Origin: JAGQTE01 sp964648005 | Lineage (GTDB): Bacteria; Actinomycetota; Acidimicrobiia; Acidimicrobiales; Acidimicrobilacustridaceae | DNA length: 13,400 nucleotides | Assembly: GCA_964648005.1 (NCBI GenBank) | Contig: CAZYKR010000103.1 | Coordinates: 1-13,400 of the forward strand | Direction of reading: 5' to 3' | Part shown: positions 6,767 to 12,309 of the stretch, piece after piece | Numbering within the stretch: position 1 is the stretch's first letter | How the letters are laid out: the number at the start of each line of letters is the position of its first letter | The notes under the pieces: model-generated | Databases searched by the model: none | Told to the model about the DNA's origin: nothing | Seen by the model: the letters and a program-made list of their open reading frames with translations, nothing else | Translations under genes and position numbers: made by a program

Positions 6767-7329
6767 ACGATCTCGCCGGACGGCTGATCGTCGCCGTCCC
6801 CGGGATCCTCGAGGATCCGAACTTCCGGCGCACCGTGGTCCTCGTGCTCGAGCACGGGGACTCGGGCGCGCTCGGGCTCGTCCTCAACCGCCCGCTCCTC
6901 ACCCGGGTCGATGAGCCGTTCCCGGGTTGGGAGCTGCACGCTGCCGAGCCGCGGGTGCTGTACGAGGGTGGCCCGGTGCAGCACGCCATGATCGTGGCAC
7001 TCGGCCGCAAGGTGCCCGGCGCCGCGGTGGACGGCCTGCAGCCGATCAGCGACCATCCCGACGAACGCCTGGTGACGGTGGACCTGCGTCGCGACGCCGA
7101 CGATCTGGGGAGCCACGTCGAGACCCTGCGGGTCTTCGCCGGCTACACCGGGTGGAGCGGCGACCAGCTCGAGCACGAGATCGACCAGGGTGCGTGGTGG
7201 GTCTGCGATGCACTCCCCTCCGACGCCTTCACCCGTGATCCGTCGTCGTTGTGGGGCGACGTGCTGCGGCGCCAGGGTGGGTCGCTCGCGGTGATGGCGC
7301 GCTACCCGGATGACCCCGAGCACAACTGA
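6742..7329 (+). CDS. YqgE/AlgH family protein (UPF0301)
   Basis: This 195-residue protein matches the YqgE/AlgH family from its first conserved block: LAGRLIVAVPGILEDPNFRR, TVVLVLEHGDSGALGLVLNRP, then YEGGPVQ, FAGYTGWSGDQLEHEI and GAWWVCDA. The biochemical role of the family is not established; a soluble cytoplasmic protein is expected. The start lies inside the ferredoxin gene: GTG 6742 (25-bp overlap, with GAGGAG upstream) is preferred, GTG 6730 is possible, and no later in-frame ATG, GTG or TTG precedes the conserved block. The overlap implies co-translation with the ferredoxin. Its stop is 9 bp from the end of the convergent marP-like gene. Confidence 0.9.
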   Translation: MHLHRDRVDDLAGRLIVAVPGILEDPNFRRTVVLVLEHGDSGALGLVLNRPLLTRVDEPFPGWELHAAEPRVLYEGGPVQHAMIVALGRKVPGAAVDGLQPISDHPDERLVTVDLRRDADDLGSHVETLRVFAGYTGWSGDQLEHEIDQGAWWVCDALPSDAFTRDPSSLWGDVLRRQGGSLAVMARYPDDPEHN

Positions 7330-7338
7330 CCCGAGATC

Positions 7339-8487
7339 TCAGGTGCAGGCGCCCGTCGACGTCCCGGCGGCGAGCGGTGCCGCCAACAGCTCCGTGAGCC
7401 GCTGACCGGGCAAGGCGTACGCCACCCCCTCGCGGTCGGGCGCGATGGCGAAGGCCATGCCGAGGACCTCGCCCGAGGGTGCCACCAGCGGCGCGCCCGA
7501 GTCGCCCTGTGCCAGCGCAGCGGCCAGCACCAGGACGTCACGTGTCACGGTGTCGGCGTCGTAGATGTCGGTGCCCGTGGCTCGGACCGCCCGTTCGATC
7601 GAGAACGGCGCCACCCGCAGCGGTTGACCGAGCGGGTGGCCGAAGACGCCGCCGGTGTCCCCCACCGCAGCGTCACTGATCGCCAACGGCTCGCGCGCCA
7701 GGCCGGGGACGCGCAGCAGCGCCACGTCGGTGTCGGGGTCGAACAGCACGACGTCGGCCGCGAGGTCGGTGCCGTCGTCACGCTCGACCGACGGCTCGGC
7801 CATCCCGGCGACGACGTGGGCGTTCGTCAGCACCAGCTCGGGGCCGGCGACGAAGCCGGTGCCGGTCTGGATGCGATAGCAGGCCGGGCCCCGGACCTTC
7901 ACCGTGGCGCGTGCCGCCGCACGTTCGACGTCCGGCGCCAGCCCGGTGTCGCCCGGTGGAGGGTCGAGCTCGAGGTCCGGCTCCAGGGCGGCGAACACCT
8001 GGGGGAAGTCCGGGCCGGCGATCGACTGCAACGCCGCCAGCGCGTCCGGCGGCGGTGGGAGCCAGTCGTCGAGCAACGCCACCGTCTTCGACCGCTGCGC
8101 CACCGAGGCCAGCGGCTCGGGACCATTGACCGCCACCGGCGCCAGCAGCCACACCAGCAGGACCACGCCGACGGCACCCGCCAGCATGCCGGCGACGCGG
8201 TCGGGTACCGGCACGTCGCCGTCGTCGGTCCTCGGCCGCAGTCGGGCGCCGATCGCCAGGCCGATGGCCTGCCCGCCGAGCCCGAGCCCGAGGAGCAGCC
8301 CGGCGGCCGACACGAACTCGAGCAGCGGATCGGTGGCACCGAAGGCGTCGAGCACCGTCGGCAGGAGGCGGACAGCGGCGACGAGCCCGAGAGCGAGCCC
8401 GACCCACGACAGCAGGCGGGTGACGAGGCCGATCCTCCACCCGCCCACCGCGCCCGCGAGCACCGCGGACACCACGAGCAGGTCCAC
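7339..8487 (-). CDS. marP: MarP-like membrane-anchored serine protease (CvpA + trypsin-like)
   Basis: This 382-residue protein has an N-terminal CvpA-like domain with about four membrane segments (roughly 3-20, 22-45, 58-80, 98-118) followed by a trypsin-like protease domain facing the periplasm. The catalytic triad is visible: His224 in LTNAHVVAG, Asp254 in DPDTDVALLRV and Ser330 in AQGDSGAPL. Cys203 in GPACYRIQTGTGF and Cys381 near the C-terminus correspond in placement to the disulfide of M. tuberculosis MarP (Rv3671c), an acid-resistance protease. The start is GTG at 8487, 3 nt after the trmI stop; it places the first membrane helix at the very N-terminus. It is last in the minus-strand operon and ends 9 bp from the convergent yqgE gene. 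Substrate here is unknown. Confidence 0.92.
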   Translation of the reverse strand: MDLLVVSAVLAGAVGGWRIGLVTRLLSWVGLALGLVAAVRLLPTVLDAFGATDPLLEFVSAAGLLLGLGLGGQAIGLAIGARLRPRTDDGDVPVPDRVAGMLAGAVGVVLLVWLLAPVAVNGPEPLASVAQRSKTVALLDDWLPPPPDALAALQSIAGPDFPQVFAALEPDLELDPPPGDTGLAPDVERAAARATVKVRGPACYRIQTGTGFVAGPELVLTNAHVVAGMAEPSVERDDGTDLAADVVLFDPDTDVALLRVPGLAREPLAISDAAVGDTGGVFGHPLGQPLRVAPFSIERAVRATGTDIYDADTVTRDVLVLAAALAQGDSGAPLVAPSGEVLGMAFAIAPDREGVAYALPGQRLTELLAAPLAAGTSTGACT

Positions 8488-8490
8488 TGC

Positions 8491-9270
8491 TCAGGCCAGG
8501 TTGCGGGCGTGCGTCAGGAACCCGGTGTGTCCCACCATGCGATGGTCGGGGCGGACCGCGTGGCCTTCGATGTGCCAACCACGGTTGAGCACCTCGACGG
8601 TCTCGCACATGCCGAACCCCGCCTCGGCGAGTGCCTCGCGGGTCTGGGCCGCCTGCACGATGCTCGGCGTGTAGGCGACGAGGATGCCGCCCCGCCGCAG
8701 GGCCACGGCCGCGTGCTTCACGACCTGCCACGGCTCGGGCAGGTCGAGGACGACGCGGTCGAGCTCGCGCAGGTCGATGCCCTCGTAGCAGTCGCGCTCT
8801 TCGACGTGGTAGCGCTCGAGCACCTCGGGACCCAGATACGCCTCGACGTTGGCGACGGCGCGCGCGGCGAAGTCGGCGCGCACCTCGTAGCCGGTGACGT
8901 CGGCGCCGGCGCGCAGCAGCGTCATCGACAAGGCGCCGGAGCCGATGCCCGACTCGAGGACCCGGGCGCCCGGGAAGATGTCGGCGAGCATCAGGATCGG
9001 GCCCAGGTCCTTGGGGTAGATCACCTGTGCTCCGCGCTTCATCTTGAGCACGAACTCGGCGAGCGTCGGAGCCAGCACGGTGTAGGTGGCGCCCTTCGTG
9101 GTCTGCAACACGGCGCCGTCCGCCGCCCCGATGATGTCGTCGTGGGCCAGGAAGCCGGCATGGCTGTGGAACTCGTGCCCGGCCTGGAGCGCGACCAGAT
9201 AGCGCCGATCCTTGCGGTCCACGAGCAGCACGCGGTCGCCCTCGGCGAAGATCCGTCCGGCGCCGCTCAC
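8491..9270 (-). CDS. trmI: tRNA (adenine(58)-N(1))-methyltransferase TrmI
   Basis: TrmI makes m1A58 in the tRNA T-loop using S-adenosylmethionine. With the GTG at 9270 the protein has 259 residues. It shows an N-terminal beta domain (to about 65), SAM motif VLESGIGSGAL (104-114), acidic ribose-binding YEVRAD (128-133), VVLDLPEPW with Asp176 and the C-terminal RGWHIEGHAVRPDHRMVGHTGFL, close to M. tuberculosis Rv2118c. The start is strongly supported: GTGA overlaps the stop of the preceding gene and GGAGG lies 7 nt upstream. The longer frame to 9345 would only re-read the end of the thiolase gene. TrmI also lies near the proteasome genes in mycobacteria, so the neighbourhood is old. Confidence 0.95.
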   Translation of the reverse strand: MSGAGRIFAEGDRVLLVDRKDRRYLVALQAGHEFHSHAGFLAHDDIIGAADGAVLQTTKGATYTVLAPTLAEFVLKMKRGAQVIYPKDLGPILMLADIFPGARVLESGIGSGALSMTLLRAGADVTGYEVRADFAARAVANVEAYLGPEVLERYHVEERDCYEGIDLRELDRVVLDLPEPWQVVKHAAVALRRGGILVAYTPSIVQAAQTREALAEAGFGMCETVEVLNRGWHIEGHAVRPDHRMVGHTGFLTHARNLA

Positions 9271-10181
9271 GTTCGGACCTCCACCTGGGCCCGCGCCGTG
9301 AGCCGGCAGAAGGCGCAGGTGCCCGATGGCGTCGGGGCACCGCACACGTCACAGGCGACCAGTGCCTCGCGGGCGTCGTCGGCCTCGCCGACGAACCGGT
9401 CGGCCGCCTTGTCGAGGAACTCGTGGTAGAAGGCGAACTTCGTGCCCGGCGACGTCGACTCGAGCTGGTTGAGCGCCTCCTTGTAGCCGAGGTGTCGGTT
9501 GCCGGCGGCCATCGGGCACTCCTCCACGATGTAGTCGATGCCACGGACGACGCAGTAGGCAGCCATCTCCCGCTCGCCCAGACGGATCAGCGGCTTGGCC
9601 TTCTTCGGGAAGCCGTCACGAGCCGGGAGGACGGGCTGCTGGCGTCCGAGGTACTCGGTCTGCCACCGCAGGACGTTCCCGAACAGGACGGCCGCCTCGT
9701 CGTCGAGGTTGTGGCCCGTGACGACAACGTCGTAGCCACCCAGGCGCGCCGCTTCGTCGAAGACGTGGCGCTTGGCCAACCCGCACGCCGAGCACGGCGC
9801 GCGCCGTGCGACCTTGGCGCCGTTGGGGATGTCGAAGCCATAGCGCGTCCGAAGGTCGACCTCCACCAGCGTCGCGTTGCGTCGGTCGGCGAAGGCACGG
9901 GCGCACGCCCCGGAGGCGTCCGAGTAGTCACCGATGCCGAGGCCGATGTACAGACCGTCGGCCCGGTAGCCCAGGTCGAGCAGCAGGTCCCACAGCGCCA
10001 GCGAGTCCTTGCCACCGGAGACGGCGACCAGCACGCTGTCGCCGGGCGCGAGCATGTCGTGGCGCTCGATCGCCTTCGTGACCTGGTCGCGGCACATGCG
10101 CAGGAAGTGCTCGGTGCAGTAGTTGGCGTTCTGTCGACGTACGTCGATGATGGCCGGCTCCCGGCACACGCGGCACTTCAC
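9267..10181 (-). CDS. TtuA-like tRNA 2-thiolation enzyme (TtcA/TIGR00269 family)
   Basis: ATP-pyrophosphatase-type tRNA thiolase, 304 residues. An N-terminal zinc site is C3-x2-C6...C22-x2-H25. The PP-loop SGGKDS is at 55-60. Cluster-type cysteines are C130, C133 and C222, the same residue numbers I recall for the [4Fe-4S] ligands of Thermus TtuA. A C-terminal zinc ribbon is C277-x2-C280...C289-x2-C292. The double zinc finger separates the TtuA/Ncs6 group from classical TtcA. The expected reaction is adenylation and thiolation of a tRNA uridine, probably U54, with sulfur from the ubiquitin-fold protein encoded just upstream. Start GTG 10181 overlaps that gene's stop as GTGA; its stop overlaps trmI the same way. 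The exact tRNA position is inference. Confidence 0.9.
   Translation of the reverse strand: MKCRVCREPAIIDVRRQNANYCTEHFLRMCRDQVTKAIERHDMLAPGDSVLVAVSGGKDSLALWDLLLDLGYRADGLYIGLGIGDYSDASGACARAFADRRNATLVEVDLRTRYGFDIPNGAKVARRAPCSACGLAKRHVFDEAARLGGYDVVVTGHNLDDEAAVLFGNVLRWQTEYLGRQQPVLPARDGFPKKAKPLIRLGEREMAAYCVVRGIDYIVEECPMAAGNRHLGYKEALNQLESTSPGTKFAFYHEFLDKAADRFVGEADDAREALVACDVCGAPTPSGTCAFCRLTARAQVEVRT
9278..9282 (-). promoter_or_regulatory. Ribosome binding site for trmI
   Basis: CCTCC on the plus strand reads GGAGG in the mRNA, 7 nt before the GTG at 9270. It fixes the trmI start inside the end of the preceding gene and rules out the longer upstream frame. Confidence 0.7.
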
Positions 10182-10378
10182 GCCGCACCGCCCGAGATCA
10201 CGGGTCGCAGCTCGACGCGGTCGTCGTCGTCGAGCATGGCGTCCCCGGGCACGATGGTGTCTCCCCTGATGACCAGCACCGACTCCCGGTTGATGTCGAG
10301 CCGAGCCAGCAGCGCCACGACGCTGATGGGTCCCTGGATCTCGACCTCGCGACGAGGGTTGCGGAGCACGACCTGCAC
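10178..10378 (-). CDS. MoaD/ThiS/TtuB-like ubiquitin-fold sulfur carrier
   Basis: This 66-residue beta-grasp protein has a first strand VVLRNPRREVEI, a helix around 19-28 (SVVALLARLD), a strand VLVIRGD and a C-terminal RVELRPVISGGAA. Such proteins carry sulfur as a C-terminal Gly-Gly thiocarboxylate. Here Gly63-Gly64 is followed by Ala65-Ala66, so maturation would need removal of two residues unless the tail is tolerated. Position directly before a TtuA-like thiolase, with a 4-bp overlap, points to a TtuB-like role in tRNA thiolation. Start GTG 10378 lies 19 nt after the previous stop; a GTG 9 nt further in is a possible alternative. No E1-like adenylyltransferase or JAMM peptidase is encoded in the window. 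Confidence 0.85.
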   Translation of the reverse strand: MQVVLRNPRREVEIQGPISVVALLARLDINRESVLVIRGDTIVPGDAMLDDDDRVELRPVISGGAA

Positions 10379-10397
10379 AGCCGGTCAGTCTGCCAGG

Positions 10398-11054
10398 TCA
10401 CAGCCCTCGTGCGGCAGCCCTGCGCTGGAGGCGATGCGCCTTGCGGATCGCCCGGCGCTGCAGCCAGGCGCGGCGGCGGCGCGTCCAGTACGTCCGGCCG
10501 CGCGATGCGTACGTCGCCAAGAAGGCGGCACGCTCTTCGGCGCGCCGCGCCTTGCGCAGCAGGCGGTTGCGCTCCATCTGCTCGCGGGTGACCAGCGCGG
10601 CGCTCTCGCGCCGACGCACCTCGATGTCGCGCTTGCGCTCCGGACGCGTCGTGCGCCGCCGGTAGGTCTTGGTCTCGAGCTCGGCGGCTGCTGCGGCGGC
10701 GGCGGCGTCTGCCTTGCGGGAGGCACGTCGGTTCCGGCGGGTCGGCTTCGCCTCGGCCCGTGCCGCGGCTGCCTCGGCCACCCGCTGGGTCTTGCGCACC
10801 TGGCGCACCAGGCCACGCCGCGGCTTGCGGCGGGCCTTGCGCTTCGAGGTGCGGACCGGCCGCGGGTGGTGCTCGATCACGAGCGTGTTGCCCGGTTCGA
10901 TCTCGTCGACGAAGAAGACCCGCTCGTCGGGACGGGTGGCGCGATACACCGCGGTGCCCGCCCACAGGACGCCGGCGGCGACGGCCCAAGGTCCCGAACC
11001 GCCGAAGACCCCGCGCTCGGTGGCGAGGCGGCGCAGGTCGAGGATGCGACCCAC
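10398..11054 (-). CDS. Hypothetical membrane-anchored, highly basic protein
   Basis: This 218-residue protein has no assigned function. Residues 1-63 hold one membrane segment (about 22-39, WAVAAGVLWAGTAVY) and a short block FFVDEIEPGNTLVIEHHP that resembles small actinobacterial membrane proteins with a GxxLxIxH motif. Residues 65-218 are extremely basic: about 55 of 154 are Arg or Lys, with an eight-alanine run at 117-124, predicted to be helical or disordered. Codon phase and GC are like its neighbours. The start GTG 11054 lies 3 nt after the stop of the small membrane protein gene. It could bind nucleic acid or acidic cell-surface polymers, but that is a guess from charge alone. Confidence 0.75.
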   Translation of the reverse strand: MGRILDLRRLATERGVFGGSGPWAVAAGVLWAGTAVYRATRPDERVFFVDEIEPGNTLVIEHHPRPVRTSKRKARRKPRRGLVRQVRKTQRVAEAAAARAEAKPTRRNRRASRKADAAAAAAAAELETKTYRRRTTRPERKRDIEVRRRESAALVTREQMERNRLLRKARRAEERAAFLATYASRGRTYWTRRRRAWLQRRAIRKAHRLQRRAAARGL

Positions 11055-11057
11055 CGG

Positions 11058-11267
11058 CTACAGGCGCCGGATCTCGACGAACGTGCGCGAGCGGTTGCCG
11101 CGCCGGCGCCCGATGACGAAGGCGGCGACGACGACGACCACGGCGACGATGGCACCCACGGTGACCGCGATGTTCGTCGCTTCCTCCTGGACGTCGTCGA
11201 CCTCGCCCTGGAGCTCGCGGAACTTCGCCTCGATGTCGGTGCGGTCGATGCGGCGGGGCTCGCTCAC
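11058..11267 (-). CDS. Small single-pass membrane protein
   Basis: This 69-residue protein has an N-terminal charged helix (RIDRTDIEAKFRELQGEVDD), one strong membrane segment at about 32-52 (runs of Val/Ala/Ile) and a basic tail RRRGNRSRTFVEIRRL. Orientation is probably N-out or N-in uncertain, with the Arg-rich tail expected to be cytoplasmic. The start GTG 11267 overlaps the preceding stop as GTGA and has AAGGAG 5 nt upstream (CTCCTT at 11273-11278 on the plus strand), so it is well supported. It resembles small proteins I recall in other actinobacteria in the same position, between a holin-like gene and a basic membrane protein gene. Function is unknown. Confidence 0.8.
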   Translation of the reverse strand: MSEPRRIDRTDIEAKFRELQGEVDDVQEEATNIAVTVGAIVAVVVVVAAFVIGRRRGNRSRTFVEIRRL

Positions 11268-11671
11268 GAGGGCTCCTTGGTGCCGTCGAGGTCCGGCAGG
11301 CGCAGCTTGCCGTCATTGGGCATCTGGACCTTGCGGGTGCGACTGATCACGCCGATGCAGATCGCCATGGCCACGAGGAGGACGAGAATGGCCGACGCGT
11401 ACGGCCAGACGCTGTTCCACCCGTACTGGGTGAAGCGGAACCGCTGCATGCCGCGCAGGGCGCCCATGGCCAGGAACAGCACGCCCGTCAGCACGAGCAC
11501 GGCGCCGGGCACCCCGAACTTGAGGTAGCCCGTGAGGTTCTTCAGCGGGCCGAGGGTCTCCTGCTTCGCGTAGTCGCGCAGCAGCTCCCACAGCTCGGCG
11601 ATGACCTCCGGAACGCTCTTGTGCCCCCGTTGTGCCACGAGCGACGGTCTAGTGGTCGTGCACGCCGTCAT
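11264..11671 (-). CDS. Two-pass membrane protein, phage-holin-family-like
   Basis: This 135-residue protein has an amphipathic N-terminal helix (SVPEVIAELWELLRDYAKQE, 19-38), then two membrane segments at about 53-72 and 89-110 and a short polar tail. The layout resembles actinobacterial proteins often labelled phage holin family, but there are no phage genes nearby and it sits in a housekeeping operon, so it is probably a resident envelope protein. Start ATG 11671 overlaps the preceding stop as ATGA. No Shine-Dalgarno is seen, and the first 18 residues look unconserved; GTG at 11638 would shorten it by 11 residues. Confidence 0.75.
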   Translation of the reverse strand: MTACTTTRPSLVAQRGHKSVPEVIAELWELLRDYAKQETLGPLKNLTGYLKFGVPGAVLVLTGVLFLAMGALRGMQRFRFTQYGWNSVWPYASAILVLLVAMAICIGVISRTRKVQMPNDGKLRLPDLDGTKEPS

Positions 11672-12309
11672 GCAAGGGGCGGGCCGTCCGCAGGTCCACC
11701 GAGGCGGAACGCCGAGAGATCGAGGTCATCGGCGATCAGCGTCTCGAGCAGGTCCAGTCGCTCGGCCGGCCCGGAGCAGCACAGCAGGCGGTAGCGGTCG
11801 GCAGGACCGAGGGCCGTGGCGCCGCAGAGCTGGTGGCTGGCCGCCACCGGATCGTCGACCGGCTCGAGGTCGATCCCGGCACGCAGGTCACCGAGCTCGA
11901 CGTGCAGCGCCAGAGCGCGCCGCACGACGGTGGCGACGTCGTCGATGCGCTCGAGCGGCACCGGTGTGGGATCCTCCGGCCACGGTTCGACGACGGCGCT
12001 CGGGTACGGGTCGTCGTCGAGCCATCGCAGCACACGGATGCGCTCCTCACCTACGGCGAGGATTCCCCACCGCCCATCCGGCGACTCCTCTGCCTGCACG
12101 ATCTGCGCCGCGGTGCCGACGGTGGTGCGCTCGTCACCACCGCCGACCTCGCTGCCGCGCTCGATCAGCGTCACCCCGAACCGCCCGTCGGCGGCGAGCA
12201 CGTCGTGCACCAGCGCCCGGTACCGGGCCTCGAACACGTGCAGGGGCAGGAGCATGCCCGGGACGAGCACCGAGCCGAGCGGGAACATCGGCATCGGTCG
12301 CTCGTTCAT
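11668..12309 (-). CDS. Stand-alone Lon N-terminal (LON substrate-binding) domain protein
   Basis: This 213-residue protein matches the PUA-like N-terminal domain of Lon protease without the AAA or protease parts. The signature is MPMFPLGSVLVPGMLLPLHVFEARYRALVHD at residues 6-36, followed by FGVTLIERG, VGTAAQIVQAEE and a C-terminal helical part ending in ETLIADDLD. Length is normal for such stand-alone proteins, so it is not a broken lon. The function of these proteins is not defined; substrate or partner binding is plausible. ATG 12309 overlaps the dacB-type stop as ATGA and its own stop overlaps the next start as ATGA. Confidence 0.92.
   Translation of the reverse strand: MNERPMPMFPLGSVLVPGMLLPLHVFEARYRALVHDVLAADGRFGVTLIERGSEVGGGDERTTVGTAAQIVQAEESPDGRWGILAVGEERIRVLRWLDDDPYPSAVVEPWPEDPTPVPLERIDDVATVVRRALALHVELGDLRAGIDLEPVDDPVAASHQLCGATALGPADRYRLLCCSGPAERLDLLETLIADDLDLSAFRLGGPADGPPLA

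Noticed and set aside
7333..7340. GAGATCTC palindrome between the convergent genes
   Set aside because: It is only 8 bp with no loop and no T-run, too small to call a terminator or binding site.
9271..9345. N-terminal extension of TrmI to 9345
   Set aside because: It would re-read the C-terminal zinc-ribbon codons of the thiolase in another frame; the GTG at 9270 has GGAGG at the right distance.
7624..9429. 601-codon plus-strand frame and a 588-codon minus-strand frame (7778-9544) over the same region
   Set aside because: Both overlap marP and trmI in other frames. Only the marP and trmI frames carry catalytic motifs.
11045..11065. Short inverted repeat CCGGC/GCCGG around the stop of the 69-residue protein gene
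   Set aside because: A 5-bp stem of G and C is expected by chance in DNA this GC-rich.
9423..11528. 701-codon open frame on the plus strand
   Set aside because: Antisense to six minus-strand genes joined by start/stop overlaps; no domain recognised.
11264..11671. Prophage or lysis gene (holin)
   Set aside because: There are no phage structural, integrase or endolysin genes nearby, and the gene is embedded in a tightly overlapping chromosomal operon.
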